Origin: Agelas oroides
Taxonomy: Eukaryota; Porifera; Demospongiae; Agelasida; Agelasidae
Reading direction: 5' to 3'
Assembly: GCA_949130485.1 (NCBI GenBank)
Contig: OX422190.1
Coordinates: forward strand, 5,742,861-5,806,860
Length of the DNA stretch: 64,000 nt
Positions 44,030 to 55,258 of the stretch are shown one piece after another (position 1 is the first letter of the stretch; each line of letters starts with the position of its first letter). A model generated the notes under the pieces. It had not been told where the DNA came from, ran no database searches, and saw only the letters and a program-made list of their open reading frames with translations. Position numbers and translations under genes: made by a program.

Positions 44030-47000
44030 TTCTCACCTAAAACATTGATGAAATTGAAATTTCAGTGGGGAAGGTGGGAGGCCGAGCATGAAGCGCGAGG
44101 CGGAGAGATGCTCCCGACACTACTGGTAGGCTGGTGAGCTTCAGTGTTGAGGGGCGAGGAAGCAGGGCGCTTCCGCAAAGTAGCTGGCATGTCCATCGTT
44201 GCTGCGGGGGGTCCGCATTCGCGGTAGACACTTTAACAGTAGACAGCCGAATGGCTTAAATTCGACTGCGGGATGAGTCTTCTTCAGGAGATGACTGGTG
44301 ACTGTCAGGTGAGTCTTTATATACCATGGCTGTCTGACAAGAGATGATACATGAAAGAGGAAAGAGTGCTTTGATACAGGAATAAATATGGGACAAGAGT
44401 ACCGGAAGGGAAGAGTGGAGGAAATGCAATATGTTGTTGGTACATAGAGGTATTGGTGGAAGCAAGGGATCAATCAGGCCAGGGACTTGGTTTCTAGCCT
44501 AGATGCTCATGTTACTCAGGGAGGCCTATGTGATAGAGTATTGGGAATTAAGACCAAAGGAGAGGACTGTGTTAAGTGCCCTGATCCAATGTATCTCACG
44601 AGATAGGAGCTGGTTTCGGGGGCAATGTTCAAGGGGCAGGATTCTCACGTGTGTCTCGAAGCTGTGTCCTCTGGAGCTGAAGTGGCGGTAGATGGGCCAG
44701 GTGCTCTTCCTCTTCTCCTTTGCTGCAGATCTATGGTGGCCAAAGCGATTAAGTAGAGATTTAGAAGTTTGTCCTACATACATTTTGGAACATTTAGAAC
44801 AGATGATGCAGTAGATAAGACTGGTACTTTTACAGGTGAAGGTATCAGTGAGGTAGAAGGGTTGATGTGTAGTGCTGGAATGGATGACGTTGTAGGAAAG
44901 TAGTTTAGGGCAGGTGAGACAAAGTGGGTGATTACATGTTTTTACTCTTTTAGCGGTTGTACTTATCTGCGTGGAACGTCGGCTGTAGGGGGAGGGGGTC
45001 TTCCAAGTGTCTTAGCAGAGACTAGGTGGTTGGAGACTGCTTTTTCTCGTCTGAAGCACAGCTGTGGAGTAGAGAAGAGTTGTGTGAGGTGCACTTCATC
45101 TGTTTATATTGATATTGACATTGGTTGTGAATTTATTGTGATAAACATTCAATTAACATTCCATTAACACTTTTAGACACTCTGGGATTAGAAATTTGAC
45201 ATTAGACATTCTGGGAATGATTCCGCTTGAGTTGGACCTAAGGAACCGAATGGCCTCACCCTTCACCAAGCCCTTAAACACTTCCTTAGGGTGAGAAGAG
45301 GAGAAGTGAAGATACTGGAATGTGCTAGTGGGTTTAAAATAGGTTTAAACATCAAGGATACCAGTTTCTCTAAATCTGCTTCCCTTGTAGATCCGTATGT
45401 CTAGGAACTCAACACTCTCCATGGAGATGGTCCATGTGAAGTGTATGGTTGGGTGGCAGGAATTGAGTCTGCGCAGGAAAGCCTCTAGGGACTCCCTCAA
45501 ACCTGACCATACACAGAGGATGTCGTTGATGTAACGCTTCCAGAGGGCCAGTTGAAGGGGCTCGCTCTCGAGGAACCGTCTCTCCAGGGAGTCCATGAAG
45601 ATGTTTGCGTAGGAGGGGGCCATCTAGGTGCCCATTGCTGTTCCCTGTATTTGTTGGTAGATATGTGTGTGGAAAGAGAAAACATTGCACTTGAGAACTA
45701 TGTCAAAGAGTGTTTGCATAATATCTCGGGGCAATGGGAGAAGATCCCTGTCCTCCAAAGAGCGAAGGCACTCAGAAGTGCCTTCGTCCTGTGGGATATT
45801 AAGGTAGAGGGAGGAGACGTCTATGGTAGCTAAGATGCAGTTCAGAGGGAAAGGGGTAGTTTCTAGGGTAGAGATGATATGGCCTGAGTCTCTAGTGTAA
45901 GAGAGCATTAAGGGTACTAGGGGCTTGAGGTAGTGGTCTAGGAAAGCAGAGATCTTCTCCGTAGGTCCACTACAGCCGCTTACTATAGGTCAGATGCTGG
46001 GGGGATTTTTGTGTATTTTCTTTAGAAAATATATTCTTTGGGTCCTAGGGGTGTTTGGAGGTTTCAAAAATGAATAGGTGTGTTTGTCTACGTAGTTCTG
46101 GGAATATAGGTCGTCTATAAAACGGCCTATATTCTCAGACATATGCTCAGTAGGGTCTCCCAGTAGCCGCCTATATATAGAAGCATCCTGTAAGTGGGAA
46201 AGCCCATTGTCTATGTAGTTTGTGGTATCTTCTACTACGATACACTTCCCTTTGTCTGCCTTCTTGATGGTGAGGTCCGTGTTCCTGCTAAGGGAGTGGA
46301 GGCTCTTGAGTTCCTGTTTGGAGAGGTTAGGGTATGTGGGTGTCATGGGGAAGTTTTAGTGAGACTGATGTATTGCTCAAGTGTAGGATTGGAGGATAAG
46401 GGTGGGATCCAATCCGATTTAACTTTGAACGAGTGTTTGGGTGGGAGTGTTTTATTTTTGAAAAAATGTTTGATTCTGAGGGACCTAGAGAATCTCTCAA
46501 AATCTGACAATAGGTTTTTTATGCTTCGTTGTCTAGGGGTAGGTATGAAGCCAAGCCCTTTGGAGAGAAATCGTTCAGAGGTATGGTCTAAGGGGTGGCT
46601 ACTTAAAATTATGTATCTACTGTTAACCCTATTGGATGTAGAACCTAGGATGTTGAAGTAGCATGTCTGTCTCATGGATTGTCTTATGGCTACCTCATGG
46701 CTGTCTGATGGCCTGCCTTGTGGCTATCTCACGGCCTGTCTTATGGCTGTCACATGGTCTGTCTTATGGCGGTCTCAGGGCCTGCCTTATGGCAGTCTCA
46801 AGGCCTGCCTTATGGCTGTCTCATGGCTGCTGTTGGGGGTTCTCTGTTGCGTGGGGCAGAGCCTCTGGTTGTGGCCATGAGCTGTTGGAGTGTCTGTGTT
46901 AGGTTGAGAAGGAGAGGGGCAAGAGCTGTTGGTGAGGATGGTGGAGTTGGTGGAAGGTGATGTGGTGAGACAGGTAGATGGTGATGGGGTAGGTGTGGAA

Positions 47001-47800
47001 CAGGGAGATGAGAATGGGGAAGGTATGGTGGTGGAGTAGGGAGATGAGGGTGAGATGGGGGTGTTGGAGGGACAGGGAGATGATGAGGTGAGTGTGGTGG
47101 GACTGAGAAAGGGCAAGGAGGATATACCGGTGTGGGGAGGATTCCTCGGATCTGAGCGGCTGTCTGGGCCGTGTCCAGAATCTGTTCTGCTGGTGGGTCC
47201 GGTTCCTGGTGCCTGTCCCCTGAAAATCCCTCACAGAATCAGCATAGGACCTGGGTTGGAGGTTGGAAGATAGAGGGAGGTGGTTAGTGTCAGCACTCAG
47301 CAGGCGGTACAGGATTGAGAGGAGCGGGGACGTGGGAGTTCCGACTTCTTCCTTTCCTGTTCTTGTTTGGCTTTATAGATCTGGGTTTAGATTTAGGTTT
47401 GGTAGTAGTAGTGGTGGGTGGAAGGGGGTTACGAAGTTTTTCCAGTTTCTTCTCGGACTTCGTCATCAGGGCTTCTTCGTGCTTCTGCAGGTTCTCCTCA
47501 GTCTTCTCCATGGACTGCTCATGATGGCAGAGTTCCTGTGGAGTGGGGAGAAAGGGGAAGTCAAGTAGATCATCTTTCACTGCTTCTGTCTGGGGAGTAA
47601 GTTCAGTGAGTAACTTCTCATAGTAATCGACTAACGTCTGGGTGAGCATTTTCGACATTAGACGGAGGGTTTTGGTCCATGTCTCTCAAAAGTTGGTTTG
47701 GGATGACATGAAGGCCTGAGATTCAATCTTGGTCTGCAAGCCTTCCTGGGTGAGATCTTTGTCCAGGCACTTCTCAAGGACACAACAGGTAGGGGGGTCT
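44030..47800 (-). mobile_element. Penelope-like retroelement, antisense in RTK-B intron 3
   Basis: Minus-strand order of parts: an N-terminal Glu/Lys- and Pro/Ser-rich region (about 47660 to 46790), a region with LSKGLGFIPTP (about 46675-46343), KKADKGKCIVV (about 46270), the RT core with TIDVSSLY and GTAMG / MAPSYANIFMDSLERR (about 45900-45345), and a C-terminal GIY-YIG nuclease (MYVGQTSKSLLNRFGHHRS, about 44785-44526). This set and order are diagnostic of Penelope-like elements. The 3' end has a CTGAAGAAGACTC hairpin-type tail near 44270. The copy is broken by a small number of changes and is moderately old. Ends are approximate. Confidence 0.85.
46676..46830. repeat. Imperfect ~30-bp minisatellite inside the Penelope-like element
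   Basis: Five or six degenerate repeats of the type CTTATGGCTGTCTCATGGCC. Not present in typical family members as far as I know. Confidence 0.75.
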
Positions 47801-48199
47801 GGGGGCATGTTCCCCCAGGAGTTTTTTGGAGTCAGATGCTCTGAAATCGCTTCTGAGGCACTGTTAGGTCAAAAGTTGCCACTATAAAATTTTCAGTTAT
47901 ACCTGTAGTTCCCAGGCCAGGTGGCGGGTGCACTAAATGCAGTCCAGGAATGCAGAGCTGGAGACGAAACTACAAACGAGTAAGCTCTAAACAGAAAACG
48001 AGGCCCGCATGCCTAACCTGCGCACTCCAACACGCTTCGACTGCAAGAAATTGGTTGCTTCTCTGTAATGATCAGATTTTTGTTGTATGACTAATACAGC
48101 AGTTCAATGTGTGATGTCAGACTTGCCAAAGTGGGGGGAGCAAGAGCCCTCCCTGTTCTGCCGCCACTGCAATGGCACACACCCTGCAGTTGTGCTTGC
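47801..48199. other. RTK-B intron 3, end part
   Basis: No gene recognised. It separates the retroelement from the duplicated intron segment. Confidence 0.4.
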
Positions 48200-48751
48200 A
48201 GATGCACAGATTAGCATATCTCAGCCCCATCAAGAGGAATGGTTCAACATATATTACACATCAAATTTGCATGGTGAATAGTTGCATGAGAACCCTGTGA
48301 AAGCACAGAACTATCGAATTTGGACAAAGTGGGGGGGGGGGGGGGGGGGTTGGCATTGCACAAGTTGCCGGCTTGGAACAAAATGGTACCTGTAATAGCT
48401 CTCTATTACTGTGCGAAGAGAATTTCTGATGTGTCTTATAATGTTGAAAGATAAACCATAAAGTTTTTGAGGGAAAACCTATCTCTACAAGTGAACATGC
48501 AGTCATTGCTCAAACTTTATACCAGTCACTGAACCTCAACTGTGTTGAACTACACAGCTTTTGTTAGACCATGCAGGCAATGCAAAAAATTCTAAATATT
48601 TCCAATCAGTGTAAGACTGTATGAGACAGCTAATCATGGTTACACCTAGTTTGTGTTTCATGGTAGCATGAATCTAAAGATGTTCCTATCTCCTTTGTGC
48701 CTTTTGTTGCAATTTATGTGAAATGACATGATGTGTGTTTTCTGTCCACAG
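48200..48751 (+). repeat. Intron segment duplicated with the RTK last exon (copy in RTK-B)
   Basis: Paralogue of 6490-7001. It contains an 18-G run (48332-48349) where RTK-A has four G. It ends in the 3' splice site ctgtccacag. Confidence 0.88.
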
Positions 48752-50724
48752 CATCAAAGCTTGATCCTTCCCAAACAGTCAGAGTAACCTCTCCACCCCA
48801 GACTGATGGAGCAATTACCACAACTGGAACTGTCCTAGTCAGCAGCAGCATACAACCAACCAATAATCCCCCAAGCGATGGAGCAATTATCACAACTGTC
48901 CCAGTCAGCAGCAACACACAACCCACCAATAATCCCCCAAGCGATGGAGCAATTATCACAACTGGAACTGCCCCAGTCAGCAGCAACACACAACCCACCA
49001 GTAATCCCCCAAGTGATGGAGCAATTATCACAACTGTCCCAGTCAGCAGCAACACACAACCCACCAATAATCCCCCAAGCGATGGAGCAATTATCACAAC
49101 TGTCCCAGTCAGCAGCAATACACAACCCACCAATAATCCCCCAAGTGATGGAGCAACTACCACAACAGTCATCATAGTAGTAGCTGTTGTGATCATACTT
49201 GTTGTCATTGTAGTTGGAGTTGTCATGCTTGTGGTCCTCATCAGGGCCAAGAAGAGGAAGCAACAGTTAGTAATCAACAAGCTTCAGAGTGTCACGACAG
49301 AGAATGAAGATATTGAAATGAAATTGAAACACAAAGAAACCAGTAATATAGAGGCCAGTTCAAGTGCTGACCAGCCACCACATGCAGAAATACAATCAGA
49401 GGTACCACCACGTGTACCTAGTAAGTCAGAAGAACACTTGGAGTATTTTAATCAAAACAACACTGAGTATAGTGAAATTAAACTGGAACAAGCTGATAGT
49501 AAGCATGCCCTCCCTATTAAACCACCCAGACAAGTTAAGCTATTAAATTCCTTGTCAGAAGAAATGGAGCCTGTATATCAAAATATGGACCAACACTGTG
49601 ATCCTCCCACTACCACAAATATACTACAAGAAAATAACGTCTACACTGTGCCAGACACTACCAACTCACATATAGCTGAAATGCAGAGCATAATCTGTGA
49701 GACAGTGTATAGTGAGCCAACTCAGCCTTCACTCTTCACAGATGCAGTTGAAACTCTCAGTGACTGTGAGGATTTGCATCCGTATGCTCCCATTTACACC
49801 ATCCCCATTAACTTGCCAAGCAGTAAAGAAGTGCTTTTAAAAGTTTTTGGTAGCAACATTCGAGAGATTCGTGAGCTTGGAATGGGGGTTTTTGGCAAGG
49901 TGATTTTAGCCGAAACAGTTGGTCTGAGTGCAAAAGATCTGAGGTTGAATGAATCAGAAGATGACAAGAGCAAGTCAACACTAGTCGCTGTGAAGAAACT
50001 CAAATCAGATGCTCCAAATGCCACAAAAGAAGCCTTTGAGAAAGAGGTCAATTTCATGTCAAGATTGACTCACAGAAACGTCATTCGTATACTTGGAGTC
50101 TGCTATGAGGACACCCCTTTCATTATGATGGAGTACATGGAGAAAGGAGACCTCAACCAGTACCTTCAAAAGTTCAAAATACACACAACTGAATCAGAAC
50201 CACAAGGTCAGATTACAACCAGCACCTTGGTTCATATAGCCACACAGATTACTAACGCTATGAAGTACCTTGCATCACACAACTTTGTCCACAGAGATCT
50301 GGCAACACGAAACTGTCTGGTGGGTCCAAACTACCTGGTGAAAATATCAGATTTTGGCATGAGTAGGAGTCTGTACGACTCTCACTACTACCGCATTCAT
50401 GGACGTGCTGTTCTCCCAGTTCGTTGGATGGCATTTGAATGCTTTTATGGTAAATTCTCACAGAAGTCTGATGTGTGGGCATTTGGTGTTACCGTGTGGG
50501 AAATCTTCGCCCTCGCAAAGGAACAACCATACAATGACATGTCAGATAAGCAGGTCGTTGAGAATGCACTCAAGGGTAAGAATCTCAAGATACTGGCAAA
50601 ACCAGACATGTGCCCACTCGAAGTGTATAAAATCATGCTTGAATGCTGGGCACACAACTCTGAGCGGCGAGCAACATTTGAGAAACTCTTTCAGCTGCTC
50701 ACCTCCATTCAAATTGATTGGTAG
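48752..50724 (+). CDS. RTK-B exon 4: stalk repeats, transmembrane, juxtamembrane and tyrosine kinase
   Basis: Enters in phase 1 after tccacag. In the four-exon model it carries residues 240-896. Stalk residues 258-371 are five tandem units ending QPTNNPPS. The transmembrane helix is about 379-403, followed by AKKRKQQ. The juxtamembrane region has SH2-type tyrosines (EYSEI, VYQNM with a Grb2-like YxN, VYSEP, IYTIP). Kinase from about 604: GMGVFG (616-621), VAVK Lys654, HRDLATRN Asp755, DFG 773-775, activation tyrosines 781, 785 and 786, then LPVRWMAFE. All catalytic residues are present, so it should be active. The whole kinase is in one exon, as reported for the Geodia sponge RTK. It would sit at the cell surface and signal by trans-phosphorylation. 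The kinase resembles discoidin domain receptors. Stop TAG at 50722-50724. Confidence 0.95.
48805..49146 (+). repeat. Five in-frame stalk repeats of 72/66/72/66/66 bp
   Basis: Units begin at 48805, 48877, 48943, 49015 and 49081, each starting GATGGAGCAATTA and ending AATCCCCCAAGC/T. They encode DGAIITTVPVSSNTQ followed by PTNNPPS. The two longer units carry an extra Gly-Thr pair (TTGT). RTK-A has a single short unit. Expansion lengthens the extracellular mucin-like stalk. Confidence 0.95.
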
Positions 50725-51456
50725 TGCCTAGTTTTGTATGACACCATGATGTTTTGTGTATTACCCAGTTGATAGTTTGTATCCTTGCAAGTGTTGATAT
50801 CTTTCTATACTTTGCCAGTTTGCAATAGCGGACTGTTTTTATTTTTGTAAATCAATTGATGAACACACAAGACTAGCCACCTTGCAGGACTGGAATGAAT
50901 TACAAGTATCCAGCTATCTCTTAGGTACACTGTGCACAAGGACGCTCTTGCAATTGCATACATTCATTTGTTCTGTTGTGTAGTGCTCACTGCCTTTAGT
51001 TTGAGAGACTAAATGTGTAGCTTGTACTGCAGATATTGACTAAGTGTACTACTGTATTGTCCCGGGAAAGCGCCCAACCCCCAACTTTGACAGTTTTGTG
51101 GGTGGTTTAAGGTTCTCCGTGTAACCGCCCATCATGCTAAGTTCTTGAGTAGTGAACCGAAAGTAGGTCCGCTGAGCTCACGTTAATTCTGACATAGCGA
51201 TCATTCTGAGCCAGAGCCATTCAGGCGCCACGACATATCCGGCGGCAAAGTTTTGGACACACCCGTCCATGCAGCCTCGTTTGCAGCGTTTCTCACTTGG
51301 ACTACGAAATTCGCGTCGAAAGTTGTCCATGCAGCATGCTGTGTGGAACCAATTATGCGCATGCGCATGTGCTTGATTTCATGCACGTGGTTCAGATTTG
51401 TTGGTGGCTGGAATTGTGGGCCGAACAGTGCGCGATTTAAAACATGAAGGGAGATG
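50725..51456. other. RTK-B 3' flank
   Basis: Probable 3' UTR followed by spacer. No convincing polyadenylation signal or gene. Confidence 0.4.
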
Positions 51457-51545
51457 GGGATGGGGCATTTTATGGCTTAAATGGGTGGGGCATTTATGAC
51501 TTAAATGGGTGCGGCATTTATGACTTAGCTCGGCATTTATGACTC
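51457..51545. repeat. Short tandem repeat GGGGCATTTATGACTTAAAT
   Basis: Three to four imperfect copies of about 28 bp. The same phrase occurs inverted near 11960-12000 and 33225-33250. Confidence 0.8.
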
Positions 51546-51788
51546 GGCACAACCAAGAAATCGCTCAATGGTCACCAGACCCTTTTCCTCGTGAGTGGGT
51601 GGGGTCTGGGCACGAGACTACGCTGGCTTTGCACGACTGTTGTACTTTGACCTCGACTGCTAAATTTTGCTTGCTTGGCAAGGCACATAGCCAATTCTAC
51701 AGCTCTTCCCAACGTATTCAGTAGAGATTTACAAGTGTACCATAATGCATCAGAACTCATAAGTTGACATAAAACTCAGCAGGAGTCC

Positions 51789-53120
51789 ATTTGGGTTGCA
51801 TATTAAAATTATGGCCTACTCTGGTACATGTACACATAGCTACTGAAGTTCTTGAGACTCTCCATCCTGGAGCGACAGGTCTGTGTTTCATGATAAACAT
51901 TATTTGGTTAGTGAGATTGACAGGATTAACTATTCACTTAGTACTTCCAACTTCTCAGGGATGATAAAACGTGCATGTATTCCTGGTCAAGACAGTAAAT
52001 AGTCTTGTGTCGAATAATGGAGAAATTGTCATTCTTACTAGTTTTTATACCTACATGTATTATTAAATCAAAGTTCTCATGTGCATGTTTGGTCTGCATA
52101 AAATTGCTCAGGCCTAAACCTGACCTGCCTGACTGCTTGTTATGGCCATGTAAGGCTCCAATTCATTGATTTATTAGTTTCTCATCAGCCGCCTGCATGG
52201 ATTTCTGAGATAGAATTTATCACCGTTATTTTATTTTCACTGATATTTTTATTTTCATATAAGATACTTACTAACGATGTAGGAACAAACCGGATAAGTG
52301 TAGCGATGAACGCAATGCCAACAAATGTGTCTCTCTACTGCACAGGATCCAAAAGAACCCTTCTACAACGGCGTATAATGAGCGTTGATCCTCCTGACAT
52401 CATGTTTGAGTTCTTCTGTGAGAAATATCTGTCAGCTTGGTAATACCCGCCCGCCCGCATTGGGTGCAGATAAAACACCTGATGAGAAACTAAAAATCAA
52501 CGAATTGGGGCCTAATGTTTGCATCTTAACAACCATGTGACTGTGCATTTCTTAGAGGTGTTGCGGAGAAATGGGTATGATTTACAGCTGTCACTGAAAG
52601 CAGAAGGCTTGAGCATCAATTTCAGCAATGTGGCTACAAGTAGTGATGTCAGTCCCCAGATTTACGCTTATCCACAATCTCTGATGTCTGGTGGTTTGAT
52701 TCATTATTCTTGTCACTAGGATGCTTCCCAACCGGAATGGCCAACAAAATCAAATAGTGTATAATCAATAGTGACAAAGAGTGAACTGTATCAGTGTATG
52801 CATCAGTGCTCCATTCTTAATTTGCTGGACATACCTTCTTGACAAGGAATTTGAGTCAAACCACCAGACATTCTTCGTTGGGAGGCCTGGATGGCTCAAC
52901 ATAAGATTATTTACTGCCTTGACCAGGAATACATGCACATTTTTTATCATCTATGAGAAGTTGGAAGTACTAAGTGAATTAGATAATCCTGTTAATGTCA
53001 CTAACCAAACCTTTATCATGAAACACAGGACTGTCACTCCAGGATGGAGAGTCTCAAGAACTTCAGTAGCTATGTGTACATGTACCAGAGTAGGCCATAA
53101 TTTTAATATGCAACCCAAAT
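51789..53120. mobile_element. Foldback element with ~215-bp inverted arms
   Basis: Arm 51789-52003 (starts ATTTGGGTTGCATATTAAAA) is repeated in inverse orientation at 52907-53120. The centre contains a smaller inverted-repeat element (about 52148-52513) with ends AGGCTCCAATTCATTGATT and AATCAACGAATTGGGGCCT. No coding region recognised. Confidence 0.82.
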
Positions 53121-53427
53121 TAGTGCTACATGATGACGTAATCATACTTGACTGCCATAGAGACCCATAGTGAAAGGTCAACACAAGCAGCTTTCGTTTG
53201 TTTGGGACGAAACTCACTCAGTGGATACTACTATAGCTCTTCCTTACGCGCGAAGCATTTGAGTGTTTCCTTGGGAATCCCCACGGAAAATTCTGCGTAT
53301 CATAAAATGCCATAGAGGTTGATCTACAGCTCACCTAGCAGTATCCACTGAGTGAGTTTCGTCCCAAACAAACAAAAGCTGTTTGTGTACTTTCACTATG
53401 TGCCTACGTCATCACGTAGCACTAATT
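53118..53427. mobile_element. Palindromic MITE
   Basis: AATTAGTGCTACATGATGAC at the left pairs with GTCATCACGTAGCACTAATT at the right. Inner arms GGACGAAACTCACTCAGTGG and complement follow. About 310 bp, abutting the end of the previous foldback element. Confidence 0.82.
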
Positions 53428-53450
53428 ACCATCTCGTGCCTCCTCTGTAT

Positions 53451-53821
53451 TAGTCTCGTCCCCAGACCAAATTTTTCGCGCGCGCCCTGCGGACTCGTCG
53501 AAAAATAGGGTCTGGACACTTTCACTACGAAAACTGGGGCATGTTTACATACGGCGGTCAGTAAATTGGGTAATTGTAGGTGTTAATCACATTATCAGCT
53601 ACCAGCAGCGTTTGCTTTGGCGCCAAAAAATTTGCAAGCTGGCTATTTGTGATGACGCATAACGCAATTTACTTTACCTGAGCAATCTGATTGGTGCGAC
53701 AACATGCCAATACGCTTGTATGATTACGCCCCAGTTTTACCAGTGAACGTGTCCAGACCCTATTTTTCGACAAGGCCGCAGGGCGCGCGCGCGAAAAATT
53801 TGGTGTCTGGGGACAAGACTA
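53451..53821. mobile_element. TAGTCTCG-family MITE with 9-bp duplication
   Basis: TAGTCTCGTCCCCAGACC to GGTGTCTGGGGACAAGACTA, with long inverted subterminal GCGCGCGCCCTGCGG parts. Exact CCTCTGTAT duplication at 53442-53450 and 53822-53830. Confidence 0.92.
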
Positions 53822-54230
53822 CCTCTGTATCCCCTTCACATGTTATCATGACATATTCACGCCCATAGCTCCACCCACCGGATGCGGCATTCAATCGGCC
53901 TGGTCGGCATAAACGTCAATATTTTCACGTCGTTTGATGTGGCCCCTCACATGACGTGTGGGTGGAGCATGCATACTATAGGTTCAAAGGGTAATTCGGC
54001 ATGACATCTGTCTTCGCACCTCGTGTCTACTCACTCTTGATCTGTCAATGGTTCAAAGGAGGCAGATGGAAGTTCTGTCTAGAGGTAAAAGTATGATACT
54101 GTCATGAATGTGTGGACCGTGTGGCATAGCTCCAAGTTTAAAAGTCATGGTTTCGCCAGACCAGCTTCAAATATTGCTCTATTAGTGTATATAGGGGACT
54201 CGATAAAAAATCAAAGATTGAATAACTTAA

Positions 54231-55254
54231 GGTGGCACAGTACCCTGGATTTTTAAGGTCAACAAACCTGGAATCCAAGCTGATAGACTTCTTTGTCTTG
54301 TTATAATTTTAGCGCACAGTCCGTTTTGAGAGTCTCAAACCGTTCACGGTCTGTAAAATTGGGGATTTTCCCCGTTTCCTGTCGGCATTGCCATCCAATA
54401 ATCAGTTTATAATTAAGTTAGTTAAGATGTGGCCTGGCGGCACCCTTCATGTGGTGGTCGGAACTTTGAAAATAAGCTTAGATCGACTTAAAAATAAAAA
54501 AATAAATAAATAAAAATAAAAAAAAGAAGGAGTTTAGTAGAGTGCTGTAGTGTCAGTAGCTGTGAGTAGTGCGTAATGTCTGCTTGTGAAAGCAAGCTTG
54601 CGTCTAGAAGAAGCAGAAAGGCCACAGTGGCCAAGACTGTGTTTGTTGAGTAGGCCCAGGTCTCGCGGCCGTATGCCTAGCCTAGTTGGTGACCGTGGCA
54701 AGGTGCTTCAAGTGCTGGGCTGGGCTTTAACTAGAATACGCAATTTATCGTTGGTGCTACAGTCTGACAGCCAAGGGAGCTGAACGGTGGCTGTGTGTGG
54801 AACAGAGCCGTGAGTTGTTTAGCGACATAAGGGAGAGAGGTGGGGCTAGTAATGCTTGCTTCCACTCGTGAATGAGCCCCTCCTGTAGACAAGCTGTGAA
54901 TTTTTTAAAATGTGCATTCATTTTGGTGCAGTCAAAGTTGTCCATTCCAAGAGTAGTGACAAACATGAGTCTAGCCTGACTTTGAGAGTAGCTTTGAACA
55001 AAAGCTGGCATAGATTGTTTTGAGATACATTGGTGGTTGGGACGCTACCTACAGTGAGCGTGTAGATGCGTCCATCGAGTGGCAATTTGGGGTTCATGAA
55101 TATATTAATGAGCTACTAAAACCCTTTTTAAAATTAGGCAAAGCAAGATTGCCCTAAAGCAAACCCTAATCCTGGAACTAGGAGTAACCCTGGTCCTGAC
55201 TGTAACCCAGGTTTATGTTTTCGTTAACCTCCGCCGAGTGACGACCGTGCCACC
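54231..55254. mobile_element. TTAA-flanked TIR element
   Basis: GGTGGCACAGTAC at the left and ACGACCGTGCCACC at the right, with TTAA at 54227-54230 and 55255-55258. 1024 bp, non-coding as far as seen, with an AAATAAATAAATAAA-type A-rich run near 54490-54525. piggyBac/Kolobok-like duplication. Confidence 0.8.
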
Positions 55255-55258
55255 TTAA

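Noticed and set aside
48714-49280. 188- and 142-codon minus-strand frames with regular repeats
   Set aside because: They are antisense shadows of the stalk repeats and transmembrane segment of RTK-B. The plus strand has the splice sites and domains.
52186-52500. CTGATGAGAAAC as a hammerhead ribozyme core (also near 63890, minus strand)
   Set aside because: The CTGATGA and GAAAC parts abut without any stem II, and no partner stem or cleavage triplet could be placed. It is part of an inverted-repeat end.
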